DNA of 64,000 nucleotides from Numida meleagris (lineage: Eukaryota; Chordata; Aves; Galliformes; Numididae), in contig NC_034412.1 of assembly GCF_002078875.1 (NCBI RefSeq), positions 84,307,491 through 84,371,490 on the forward strand, given 5' to 3'. Positions 25,701 to 36,569 of the stretch are shown one piece after another. The translations under genes and the position numbers were made by a program. Numbering within the stretch: the stretch's first letter is position 1; every line of letters begins with the position of its first letter. A model generated the notes under the pieces. It was not told where the DNA came from. It saw nothing but the letters and a program-made list of their open reading frames with translations, and did not search any database.

Positions 25701-26599
25701 TTCAAATTTTGTTTCTGAATTTGTTTTTTTCACATGGTTTAAGGTTTTTCTGAAACTTGAAATCGTGCTGTTCTGAAATTATAAGAAACTTGCTTGAAGT
25801 GTGGTTTTATGACTTCTTCAACTTGCTCTGGGCTTTCCCCGTGGTAACTCTCAAAACATGTCCTGCACAAAATTAAAATAGAAGGTATGAAGACTTTGCT
25901 ACAAAGGGGAAAGAGCCATCAAAACCAATAGTGACATTTCCCCCTTCCTAAGGCACTCTTGGGAAGTCTCGCATTGACAGTACTCCTTGCTGATTAAGGT
26001 AGGATACTCTTGTTAGCAAGTGACAGGACTGTCACAGAATATCTCATTTCAGAGTACAGTAGTGGCAGTAGTATCTCAAGTTTGAATGAGCTCTTTGGGT
26101 ACCATCTCAGTGCTTTCTTTCTCATGACTGGGGTAAATCTTCAGGAAAAAAATAAGTAGAACACATAAACAGTCTGGAAAACATATGAAAAAATACCGCA
26201 TACTACTTTGAGAGCATCCATAGTACTTCCCTGTGATAGTGTTTTGACTACATCTGTGAACAGCCACTTGGTAAGAGTCACTCCAGGAGTGTTTGCACAG
26301 ATATCTTCAGTGCTTGCATGTTCTGAAGTTGCTTATCCAGAGGGGATAAGCAAGTTGCTGACAAGCATGTAAGCAGGAAATATTGGCTTTTCTGAATGCA
26401 TTCTGAAGAACCTGCAGGGTAAGATCACCTTTTATGAATCTTCTACTCTTAAAATACACTAGAAGTTTCATTCAAGCAATAATCTGAGAATAAGTAATAA
26501 GTAAAAATAATTCACTATATATGTACTAAAAAAAAATCATTTAAATCACACAACATCTCCAAGGTAAAGTTTAGTGACCAAAAATTGTTTGATATAATA

Positions 26600-26900
26600 G
26601 TGGAAAAAGGCAAAAAAGAGCTGAACATTGATAGTGCAAAATGTCAATTAAGAAATGAAAGGTGTAAACGAGCAATGGGAATGATTAATAAATGGAATAC
26701 ATATCAAAGGAAGTATTAGATCTTCTGTCACCTGATGCCTTCAGAAAGGACTTTTTTCCACAAAATAGATGTATTATCAAAGCACAAGCTATTGAGCTTA
26801 CTGAGGGAGCTACTAGATGAAGTTTTACGGCTGGTATAATACAAGCAGACAAGGTAGATGATCTAATGGTCCATAGTTTTAAAATATATTAGTGCGGAGG
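26600..26900 (+). mobile_element. Ancient CR1-like LINE 3' end
   Basis: The order of blocks matches the 3' end of old reptile/amniote CR1 elements. It has AATAAATGGAATACATATCAAAGGAAGT (family form ..TGGAAC.A.TACCAAGGGAAGT), then CACCTGATGCCTTCAGAAAGG, then AAGCACAAGCTATTGAGCTT, then GGTAGATGATCTAATGGTCC and a TTTTAAAATATAT tail. This 3' UTR type differs from the younger chicken CR1 copies nearby and is much more diverged. It is 5'-truncated and non-coding. The start is approximate. Confidence 0.65.
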
Positions 26901-27789
26901 TCTGAGCTTACTGAATGCATTTATTGAATAAATAGTTTTCAGAGAAACCTGTGGGAATTAGGCACCTAAAGCCCCATAAAATTAAACCTCATTCAGTGTA
27001 TTTTCCTGTCACATCTGTCCAACTCCTCTGCCTCTTCTTGCTATAAATGCAGAATAAAACCCTCCTGAGAAAAAGCAGAATAATATTCTAAGTATTTTAC
27101 ACTTTCTGAAACTCAGTGAATTCCTTTATGGACTCAGAACAAAATGTTTCTTAGTACAAGATCAATAAACTGAAATTTGATCATGTTTCCTAACATATAA
27201 TATAAACATACTTCACTTCTCAATATTGAAGTATCTTTTCTTTAACTTTCAAGCTATTCAAATCTTGATACTATCTACAAAAAAAAAGTAATGATTTCCT
27301 TGTGTCTTTTCCTTTTCTTCAGGCTTGACAAGTTGGTGGCAATGCTGTAAATTAAAACCTGGAGGCAGTGAATCCTGTCAATTCTCTGCAGCTAAGTAAT
27401 ATTTCTACATTAATGTATGTGAAGTGTAGGAAGGATTATTCATGTTATCCCACCCAGCAGCCTGGCTGTCACCTTTTGCCCTTTCCTACCACCACGGGCA
27501 GTGAGAGTTCCATGGGAACAAGAGTGAGCTTAGAGCGACAAGAGATCCTTTAGTAGAGGGTTTAAATGCTCTGAATCAAAAAGAGAGTTATATATTGGGA
27601 ACGTGTAGGTACTAGGTACTTTCCTGAAAGTTCTTGGCCTTCAGCTCCTCAAGTGTTTAAATGCCTACAAACACCTGCACTGTAGTGCTTTGCTGCTGTT
27701 AAATCACTGTCACAATCTAAGGTCCATCCTTATCTGTCAGTCCATGGCTTGACTGTGTCGATATTCTCAGAGCACATTAATTATAATAT
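26901..27789. other. Non-coding DNA, no gene found
   Basis: Nothing recognisable is seen between the ancient CR1 3' end and the next CR1. A 61-codon plus-strand frame (27368-27553) has no family resemblance. Confidence 0.5.
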
Positions 27790-28400
27790 TGAACATGAGC
27801 CAGCAGTGTGTCCAGGTGGCCAAGAAGGCCAACAGCATTCTGACTTGTATCAGAAATAGTGTGGGCATCAGGAGCAAGGTGGTGATCATCCCTCTGTACT
27901 CAGCTCTGGTGAGGCTGCACCTCGAGTACTCCATTCAGTTTTGGGTCCCTCACTACAAAAAAGACATCGAGGCCCTGGAGTGTTGTCCAGAGAAGGGCAA
28001 CAAAGCTGGTGAGGAGTATGTAACACAAGTCTTACAGGGAGCAGCTGAGGGAAATAGGATTGGTTAGTCTGGAGAAAAAGAGGCTCAGGGGAGACCTTAT
28101 TGCTCTCTGCAGGGATCAGCCTCTTCTCCTGGGTAACTAGCGATAGGATAAAGGGAAACAGCCTCAAGTTGCACCAGGAACAGGGAAGTTCAGGTTGGAT
28201 TTTAGGAAAAAATTCTTTGAGCAATTAATACACTGGAACAAACTGCCCAGAGAGGAATTGAAGTCACCATCCCTGGAGGTTTTCAAGAAACAAGGAGATG
28301 TGACACTTAGGGATATGGTTTAGTGGGCATGGTGGTGATGGGTTCATGGTTGGATGAGATGATCTTACCGGTCTTTTCCAACTTCAATCATTCTGTGACA
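27790..28400 (+). mobile_element. CR1 LINE fragment, ORF2 C-terminus plus 3' UTR
   Basis: This is the longest young-type CR1 in the window. It begins at GAACATGAGCCAGCAGTGTG. A 92-codon frame from 27789 to 28067 keeps the typical ORF2 end (CVQVAKKAN.. and VRLHLEYSIQFW, family RPHLEYCVQFW). That frame is then lost through a frameshift and stop before the GLVSLEKK-type segment near 28060. The 3' UTR runs through GGGAACAGCCTCAAGTTGC-like and GGTTTAGTGGGCATGGTGGT strings and ends at CATTCTGTGACA near 28400. No RT catalytic core remains, so it is dead by 5' truncation. A 112-codon minus-strand frame over the same region is antisense shadow. Confidence 0.95.
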
Positions 28401-29460
28401 GTATCTATTGCTGAGACTAAGCGGACTGAAGGGACATTGTCTCTAACAAGTAAAATGAAAAACACAGGCTTAGATACACATGCTGTAAGAGTTTAACCGC
28501 TTATCACTGCACATTTTGGTAACTATTTCGTTTCTCCAATGCCCAGCTTCAAGCACCTTCTATCTAAGAGGCAGCATTTCAATTTTAACAGCTAGGCTTA
28601 AACATATGAGTGTATTTAAGTGAACTGTGCAGGTTAGGGCCCACAATTCCTAAAGCTTCTTGAAAAGTACATGATCATGTACAAAGGAAAGTTGCTGTGC
28701 CATTTCACACTAGATTTTAGCAGCGTTTTCCTAGATAAAAGACTGATCAGGTTTCTTGGCACTCTGACTCGTGCATTGCCTTTACTTGTTAGCAGGTTTC
28801 TTTCACGCGAGTTGTACTTCCCAGCCACAAGTCAGTGAATAATCTTTCTTATAGCCAGGAGCATCTCTGAATACTACACACCAGCTCCAGGCTTCTGCCA
28901 TCTGAACAAAGGGTTTTGTTCCAGTGTATTTTTCCCTCTATTGCCCAGGATGAATCCCTGGAGCGTTATCAAGAGACAAGATATACAGTTTTTTTATCTC
29001 TGTAAAGCCTTTGCCTCAATTTATTAGACCAGTTTGTTAATGTAAACTAAAATTACCTCAAAATTACAGAAAAGTCACCATTAGATGACTTAAATATAGC
29101 GTTATTAAGAATGCTAAATAACGTTAAAGAAAGCAAGTTAAAAATAAACATCTGAGAGACTCCATTCTTTTTTTCTCCTGATCTTATTGGGGCAGACTTG
29201 AAACAAATTAAATGATTCATGAGTTCATCCTGGCTGGATGTCAGTATTTTTTCTGATACAAAAAGGTTAATGAGCTGGAAAGTAGTGAAGAAAATATTCT
29301 AAATGCTAAGTCTGCTTCCAGCAGAAGTAACTTACGTGCCAGTAATTTCACTTCAGAGCTGCTGCACTCTATGGTGTCAACAATTAGGGACTGATTAGTA
29401 CATGGATTATCAGCACAACAGGCTGCATTGTAATGCTCTTTCAAAAGTATTATTAGAACA
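28401..29460. other. Non-coding DNA between two CR1 copies
   Basis: About 1 kb with no recognisable gene or repeat. Frames are under 70 codons apart from one that continues into the neighbouring CR1. Confidence 0.5.
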
Positions 29461-29690
29461 TTCATAGAATCACTACAGTTGGAAAAGACCTCTAAGTTCA
29501 TCCAGTCCAACCATCCACCTATCTCCAATATTTCCCACTAAACAGTGTCCCTCAGTATAACATCTAAACATTAATGTAACACCTCCAACATCAGTGACTC
29601 CATCACTTCCCCGGGCAGCCCATTCCAGCACCTGGCCACTCTCTCAGAGAAGTAGTATTTTCCTAACTTTCAACCTGAAGCTCCCCTGGA
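29461..29690 (-). mobile_element. CR1 LINE 3' fragment
   Basis: Minus-orientation CR1 tail. The plus strand starts TTCATAGAATCACTACAGTT, then GGAAAAGACCTCTAAGTTCATCCAGTCCAACC, then TTTCCCACTAAACAGTGTCC and CAGTGACTCCATCACTTCCC. It ends near CAACCTGAAGCTCCCCTGG. About 230 bp of 3' UTR remain. Confidence 0.95.
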
Positions 29691-30732
29691 GATTCCCGTA
29701 AGGGCTTTTCCTAAGAAAAATATTTTGGGTGTTTGTGGTGTTCCTGGTACAGCCTCCCTCTCTACACTGATCTAAACCGAGAAACGTAAAGGGAAACATT
29801 GTAATTTGGCCACCTGGAAATTACATTGGTGGGAAAGCTGATACATCCTGCCTAACAGAACATCTGAATCCACCATGAGTCTTATTACAGGTGCAGTTCC
29901 CTGTAACAGGGGTAGTTAATATTTTAATATATGGGTTTCTGTATTAACTTCGCCATCTTGTGCCAGGAGCATGCAGGATAAGATAAGCAAATTACTGCTA
30001 GAAGATATTTTGATAATTTTTTTTTTCCTTTTCAAATAGAATAAAAGAGATGAGAACATTTCAGTGATAAACAATGTCTTAAATGAGGTAGAGTTCTGTG
30101 CATAAGTGTATGAAAATCAGTAACAGATGACCCAGTGTATGGTTTGACTTTCATATGATATTTCTTTTGTATTATTATTTCGTGGGCACTGAAGTGTATA
30201 AGGCAGCTATGAATACAAAAGGACAAACTTATCATGAGTAATTATGTCATTTACGACTTCCACTGGGTATAATGGCTGAAAATAACCATTATGAAACAAA
30301 TTTGAAGACTGTGCTGTAAATGTGAGAGCAAAGGCATGAGATTGAAACCCCTTGCAATGGAGGTGACTGTTGCCTAGGCAATAAGAAGGACATTTTCCAT
30401 ATGCCTTATGTGGCTTTGCCAACAGAATCTGTTTCTTCCCACAGAAGCCCAGCCCTGCCAGGATGAGAAAATGGCAGTGAAAAACAGATGTTCTCTCAAG
30501 GCAGGCTGACCAGATAAGAGTTTAGCTTTCAGGGGAGAACTATTAGATACAGACCCAAAAGCAGCTTACACAGACTCTGGCACACAGGGTTTCACATCTG
30601 GAGGGAATATGCAGTGACTTGACCTGCACAGAACCTTACTATAAAAACCCTTATTATAAAACAGTGGTGTCTGGGTGGCAAGAGGAACCATCAATTGCAG
30701 TCTCTCTCTCTCCTCTTTTGTTGTCTTCTCTG

Positions 30733-30756
30733 CCCCCTCCCCCCCCCCACCCCCCC
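30733..30756. repeat. C-rich tract
   Basis: A run of cytosines interrupted once by T and once by A (C5 T C10 A C6 arrangement), followed directly by A7. The minus strand is a G-run array that could form a G-quadruplex. It may also be prone to sequencing-length error. Confidence 0.85.
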
Positions 30757-33294
30757 AAAAAAAGAGAAAAGAGCAACTTACGCTGGTTTTCTCTTACCCA
30801 GGCATTTCTGAGGCATGATTAAAATTAGCTCAGCACCTGCAGTATCAATATAAGCACATGTCAGTAGCCCCTTGCAAAGGAATCGCAGCCCTTTCTCACA
30901 ATACAATCTAAATATACGTAAATACCTCCTTCTTAGTTCCCCAAGAAGGAAAGACATCTGTGCAGGCCAGAAATGATCTATGGTGCTTTCCAGCTGTGTT
31001 CCTTGCTGGGACTCTTACAGGATCAGGGTACCAGGAACCTTCACAGACCTCAGTTCCCCTTTAGCTTAAACACAGTTTTACAAATTTGTCAGCATCCTAC
31101 AGTTTCAAATATCCCATTTCATGTTGTTTTGCCTAAGTGCTCTACCCAGTTTGTCATAGTTAAAAAGTCCACTTCAGAGTTTTAAGAATTTTTTTTTTTG
31201 CAAAGATCATGCTGCCTGGATGTAAAGTGCAAGGCACACAGGGTGAACTCAGTCTTGCAAACATTTCAGGCAGGCCTTGGGAGTAGATTAGAGCAATACT
31301 GGTCATTAACTGTAACTCTGCATGGAGATTCGCAGACATCTTCATTATTTAATGCTTATTACCACACATGAAAAAGCGTCTTTTGTTCATTTGAGGATGT
31401 TAATAATTCATCTCCTGTGTCCTAACCCTTCAAGCATTCACTGCCTTTGAAGATCAGTTTCAATATTCACACAGCAATACATGAATTCATTGTGGAGCCA
31501 GCTATTGAATATTTAGGTCCAATAAAAAAATTAAAAAACTTTGTCAACTTCTTTTTCCATCACACCCTACCATCCTTTACAAAAATTACCTGCCAGTATC
31601 ATGGACCTACCCTTTGATAGACACAATATATAAGATAACAGCAATTAGGCATTAGCTGGAAGAACAAATGAATTCCTCAAGTTTTGTATTTTAAGCAATA
31701 ACGGAGAAGGTATGAAAAAAATGTATAATTCAGTAATATCTGTTGTCACTGACTGTTAAGAGAAGTAACTAAGAAGCTGAGTTGTATATGTCATTATCAG
31801 AAGACTGAAAGGAATCCCAGTATAATGTCACCTGCATCTATTTCACATACTCCACATTTTCATTAGCTGCACACAGTGAGTTCTTGTGATATGGTCAACT
31901 TTCAGCTACCTTAGCAGAATGTTTTTTCTTTGCCATAATTGAAAAATGAAAGAAAATTTGCAGTAATTCTATTTTGAACTTTGTATCCAGCTCTCTCAAA
32001 GTGTCTGCATCTTGGGATTAATAGATGAATAACACATGAAAATTATAACTGTATATTGATTTGACTGTTAGTATAGAACTCAAGGTCCTCAGGGGATGGA
32101 AATCCTAAATACATTCTGATTGATTTAGAGACAGCTGTGAAGCAGAAATTATCTTAACCAAAAACAACATGAAAAGCACAATACTAAAAGTGAGTTTCAA
32201 GTGACAAAATTGTTGATGATGTGAAATATTATGACTCCTATGCGATATAATCTAACCTCTAATGAAATTAGCACTGAAAAATACATTGACCTTATAACCA
32301 TGTGCTGACTTCCCTTTGTGTCAGTATTTGTAATGAGAAGGAAAACAGTAATCAAGGGCTCATTTCAGCAAGGCGCTCAGCACTCTGGGCCTAAGCACAA
32401 CACAGAAGGCTTGTGACTTAACACTGGGTCTGAGAGCTGTTCCCTGGCATCTGTGGGGAGAGGACAGGACTACAAGCACATGCTTTCAGTTAAACATGTA
32501 CTTTAATTTTTGTCTGGATCATAGAAAACAGATGCAGAAATCAAGCCCTAAGTATATAAACTGACAGGCTTCTCAACCTGTATTGTTTAGACTTGTTGTT
32601 AGTAATATCAGTTTATATTTTAATAAATATGAATATTCAAGTTTCCCTCACTGGATTTTGTTGACGGTAGCTTACTTCCTTCCTTTTCTCCCTTCCTTTT
32701 TTTGATATAATCAATAGAGGAAATATGTTAATTGTGCAGTTGCTGGTGACATAGGCTTGCATATAATCACCATCACCCCTGGAAATTCCAGTGCACATCT
32801 AATTGAGTTGGTTTCCTACTGCTATTCACTATGAGACTTTAAGAGCATAAATTATGTCCTTCGAGAGATTAGACCATTGCAGTTTATGCCTTGAGGGTCT
32901 GGCTTGAATAGACATTCTAAAAAGGAAACACCAAACAGTAAACAAACTATGCAAATTAATGAGCAGCAATTGTCATGGAGACTGTTGTCAATTTATATTA
33001 CCTTTGTCCCTGACTTTCAACACAAACTCTTAATTTGCCAATGACAGAGATTACTTTAAAATAGAGTTCTCATTTACAAACATACTATTAGCCATGGAGC
33101 ACTGCCAGGATCCTACAGTGCAGGGGAGTGTCTTGAAATGCACCTGTTTCTTTTGATTGATCACAGGTGTACAGGTGTGTATGTGTGTAGGTGAGTGTAC
33201 ATTTTAGGAGGATGCTTAGCATTTGCAGTTGATCCTCCAGACTTGCAGTTAGGGTCAGTCATCCTATTGAACCAGCGGAATATGTGATTTTAAC

Positions 33295-33333
33295 CTTTAT
33301 CTACACTTTACACCTGCCTTTATCTACACTTTA
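33295..33333. repeat. 22-bp tandem duplication
   Basis: The string CTTTATCTACACTTTA occurs twice, about 22 bases apart, as CCTTTATCTACACTTTACACCTG followed by CCTTTATCTACACTTTAGTA. This is a simple local duplication. Confidence 0.8.
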
Positions 33334-33682
33334 GTATTAACTGAATTTCTTCCTTTTACACTTTCTAGTTCCTTACTTCATAATTATATAAAGAATTAGA
33401 AAATAAAATAACAGAACTTTCACAGAAATAATTAATGACATTTTTCTATACTGCATACAATTTTAGTCTTCTGTGCAAAGAATTAATAAACCAATGAAAA
33501 ATATAATTGTGGTACTTTTTATTAGCTCTAATATCAAGAAAGTTAATAACTAATCTTTATTTAATATTTTGCATCTGTGCATGTCCTCTTTAAAAGAGAA
33601 AGACTGAGACACAGTGAAATCAGAACAAAAATTTCCACACCAGCATACGACGTTTGAAAGTGAATTTCTGTGAGTCTCAATT

Positions 33683-34030
33683 TCAGGGGGAGCCTTGGAT
33701 AATATATGCCTCAATGTTCATAGCTACTGCCAACTGTGCTACACTGTTGTAAAATGCAGGATGTTCTCCAAATGTTGCCCCATAGAAGCTCAGGCAGGAC
33801 TTCAGGGCAGCCAAAAAGGGCATGTGAAGCACAAGAAGGCCTTGCACACACAGCCCAAGCTCTTCTGCAAGCCACAAGGAACTTGCAAATTTTCAGGAAT
33901 CATTTCCAACAAAAGAAGAAAGCTAAAGGATCTGAAACAGCATCTGAAATGGAGTGGTACAGCAAAGTCAGTCCGTCCATTCTATCTAGAAAAGGTCATG
34001 CTCAAGGTTGAACTGCTACGATGATTTTGA
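33683..34030 (+). other. GC-richer patch with two overlapping frames, unidentified
   Basis: Two plus-strand frames of 109 and 91 codons overlap here (33695-34024 and 33736-34011), along with a 64-codon minus-strand frame. The patch is richer in GC than its surroundings. The 109-codon frame is cysteine-rich near its start and lysine-rich in the middle, but I recognise no domain. There is no poly(A) tail or flanking duplication to argue for a processed pseudogene. It could be a decayed pseudogene, a conserved non-coding element or chance. I do not call a gene. Confidence 0.25.
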
Positions 34031-34449
34031 AGACAGTCTTCTCTGGATCTGTGAAGTGTCCCTGGAGGGGCTCTCAAAGTCACAGAGGAACACAGTGATG
34101 CAGATGATGGTTTTCAGGCATTGCCAGAAATCAGTTCTATGCAACTATCCATATAAAGTATTCTGGCTTCCTTCTATTACACAGTAAAATGCAAAATTTC
34201 TTTCTTAGCAAAAATAGAAAATGTCTTTGACCTAAGATGACAACTTATCAGGAGACATGCTTCAGACAAGGGGTTAGCAGGAAACAGAAAACTGTGTCAC
34301 TGTCTCCTGTAACTCTGTCAGTCTGCAGTGGATTGGAGAAATTAAAGGGGAAATTTCCTACCTGAAAGTGTGTATTGTTTCTCTGCCCTCATGGCTGGAT
34401 GAGGTGGGAGGGACAGCATGCTCTATTCGCAGAGAAGTGAGCAAACAGT

Positions 34450-34559
34450 GTAACGTGTAGATGTGGTATTGAGTGATGTGGGTTAGTGGGCTTGGTGGTG
34501 ATGGTTGGACTAGATGATCTTAGTGGTCTTCTCCAATCTTAATGATTCTGTGATTCCAC
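34450..34559 (+). mobile_element. CR1 LINE 3' tail
   Basis: Plus-strand CR1 end of about 110 bp: TAACGTGTAGATGTGGTATT, then GGTTAGTGGGCTTGGTGGTG, then GGTTGGACTAGATGATCTTA, ending AATGATTCTGTGATTCCA. It is extremely 5'-truncated. Confidence 0.95.
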
Positions 34560-35654
34560 AATTATCCACAGATAATACACCTTGGATGAGTACATCCCAT
34601 TTATGAAGGTGTTTCTCAATCAGTATTTGTTACTACAGATGACATTATGGCAAAGTGCCTGTTTAAATTTTAAGTGATATCCTATTCATTTAACGTTCAG
34701 TCCCAAAGGTATACTTAGCAATAAATACACTAATTGTGTGAATGGCATTTCTTGATGTGTGAGTAATAAAGCTCCTAGTGAGAAAATCCTTTGCAAAGGA
34801 TGGCTGCTACCACATGAAGGCTTTGAACGTTATGTACTGTGCATGTTGCCCATATGTAAAGTCAGAAAAGGGGCAAAGGAAGGCTGTCAACTGTTTCCTT
34901 GAGTGAGTGAATCATTAAATGGTGGAAACTCCACCTTCTTCAGGAGTTCATTCTTTTCAATGACCATCAGAAAAACACTGGTTTTGCTGAAATTTAAGGT
35001 ATCTTTGAATGAAAAATACAAATAAAGAAAAGCACAATTCTAAAAGATAGTTTCTAAAGTCTTGTCTGGACTACACTTTAAGGAACTAGTGTTAAAGAGT
35101 ATTAGCTAACATGCTGACTTATATACCTTAGAAGTAAGAAGGCAAAATGTTCTGCCTCATGCATCTGTTAAGCTGTCCAAGTTGGACCAGAAATCTTCCC
35201 ACAAGCAGATTTATCAAAACGTAATTAACGCATACTTTTATCACACTTTAAACTCAATTTAGACAAGACCAAATTATTTGTAAGATTTTTTTGTATAGAA
35301 TACATCTTTCTTATGTTCTTTGAAAGCTCTGAGTTTTTCTACTTGAAAATAGAAAATTTCAATCCTGTAATTGGTATCTGCGATTAGAACTAACATCTTT
35401 GTCTACAAAAGGCAAGAAGAACAATGGAGGGCAGAAGGAGTGGCTCAGATAAAACTGACAGTGGCATGAGCTTCTGCATTATGAGAATGTTTAATAGGAC
35501 ACCTCAACACCACTAACATAAGCTCGTTTTAAATAGAATCCCTTCGATCCTTAGCTCAGCACATTATTCACATAGTTGATCACTTCTGGATTTTACAGCA
35601 AAGAAAATACAGTTATATCATCTCAGTGGGCAGGTTTCAAGCCAGAACAAGGTG
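34560..35654. other. Non-coding DNA between CR1 tails
   Basis: No recognisable gene or repeat in this 1.1 kb, which is AT-rich and unique in appearance. Confidence 0.5.
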
Positions 35655-35731
35655 CTCATCTTTTGGTTAGGGACATGGCTTAGTGGCATGGGGGCAATGG
35701 GCCAATGGTTGGCCTAGATGACATCAGTGGC
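35655..35731 (+). mobile_element. CR1 LINE 3' tail, upstream part (split copy)
   Basis: CR1 3' UTR on the plus strand: GGTTAGGGACATGGCTTAGT, then CAATGGTTGGCCTAGATGAC and ATCAGTGG, after which the CR1 match stops abruptly. The expected continuation (TCTTTTCC...) resumes only at 36055. The copy was therefore split by the 318-bp insertion that follows. The 5' boundary is approximate. Confidence 0.9.
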
Positions 35732-36049
35732 TGTAATGTGATGTAAAGCACAACAATGACAGCAGAGTAGCAAGGCCCCAGGCTACAGCAAGTGAGGGCT
35801 CACCCAAGAGCAAAGGCAAAGGCACAGGAAAAAAAAGGAAAGAAGCTACTTACCTTCAGAAGACCTCAGATAGGCAGGGGCCTCCAGCAAAATACCCTTA
35901 AATGAGGTCTGGGAAGGAGTGGATCCTGGCTCCATCCCTTCTGGTCACTGAGGTGCACCTGAGCTCCCCTGGGTTGGCCCTGCCTTCCCACCAGGTGCTA
36001 CCCGGTGCTCAATCACTGGTTCAAGCTGTGACTTAGCATTTCCTCTACA
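35732..36049 (-). mobile_element. Probable solo LTR nested in a CR1 tail
   Basis: A 318-bp insert splits a CR1 3' tail. Its ends are TG...CA (plus strand TGTAATGTGATG ... TTTCCTCTACA). It is flanked by GTGGC (35727-35731) and GTGGT (36050-36054), a 4-5 bp target-site duplication with one mismatch, where the CR1 consensus has a single GTGGT. Read on the minus strand it begins TGTAGAGGAAATGCTAAGTC and has a TATA-like CATTTAAGGGTATTTTGC string centrally, then a possible splice-donor-like GGTAAGTAGC, fitting LTR organisation. No internal retroviral sequence follows, so it would be a solo LTR left by recombination. It is short for an LTR, so a small non-autonomous LTR element is possible. The family is not recognised and the orientation is inferred. 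Confidence 0.7.
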
Positions 36050-36082
36050 GTGGTCTTTTCCAGCCTTAATGATTCTGTGAAC
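36050..36082 (+). mobile_element. CR1 LINE 3' tail, downstream part (split copy)
   Basis: Continuation of the CR1 tail interrupted at 35731: GTGGTCTTTTCCAGCC, then TTAATGATTCTGTGAACA. Joining the two parts in concept restores the normal CR1 3' order, which proves that the LTR-like insertion came later. Confidence 0.9.
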
Positions 36083-36496
36083 AGAGTTGTCCCCACACGT
36101 GATATGCCATGAGCTCCAGCAAGCTCTGGTAATGAAAGGACATTCCTACATGCATGGCACCTCCTCTTCTCCTCTGTGCTGCACTCCTTTGTGTAAGGAT
36201 GCACTCCTTTGTTCATCAACAGGATGAAGCTTTAGCTGGATGCTACTTATAACAACACATCAATAGAAAGTTTGGCAATCTTACTTTACCATGATTACCA
36301 AATCATAAGGTTTTCTGTTGTCATCTGTCAGATCATCTTCCACCTGCTGAAAACAAGAGACTGAAGTAAAGTATTTGCTGTTACTTAGAAAACATTCATG
36401 CTGTTGTAGCCAGTCCTACTGCAAGGCCATTATGAGCCATGATTTTCACAGGAAACGTGAGGGTGTTGCAGGCACACCTGCCCGCAGACACAGTGA

Positions 36497-36519
36497 CAAA
36501 TAAATAAATAAATAAATAG
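36497..36519. repeat. (AAAT)n microsatellite
   Basis: About five perfect copies of a tetranucleotide repeat (AAATAAATAAATAAATAAAT). Potentially length-variable. Confidence 0.9.
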
Positions 36520-36569
36520 ATCTAACAATACTTTTTTCTGGCATTGTCATACACTCCTCTTATATACAT

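Larger units (their letters stand above)
20495..26599. other. Non-coding DNA with a GC-richer patch at 22.85-23.1 kb
   Basis: No gene is recognised over about 6 kb. Local features are a 16-bp tandem duplication at 22031-22062, an (AT)n run near 22415-22427, a perfect hairpin with two CCAAT boxes at 22740-22766, and a GC-richer patch around 22850-23110 with a 74-codon frame that resembles nothing I know. A 120-codon minus-strand frame (20718-21080) is basic and ends in a hydrophobic stretch but has no family resemblance. Confidence 0.45.
29691..34449. other. Unique non-coding DNA with small motifs
   Basis: No gene is recognised over about 4.8 kb. It holds a pyrimidine tract (30733-30756), a motif-dense AT-rich stretch with an octamer (about 32940-33070), a 22-bp tandem duplication (33295-33333), and a GC-richer patch with two overlapping plus-strand frames (33683-34024). 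Confidence 0.45.
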
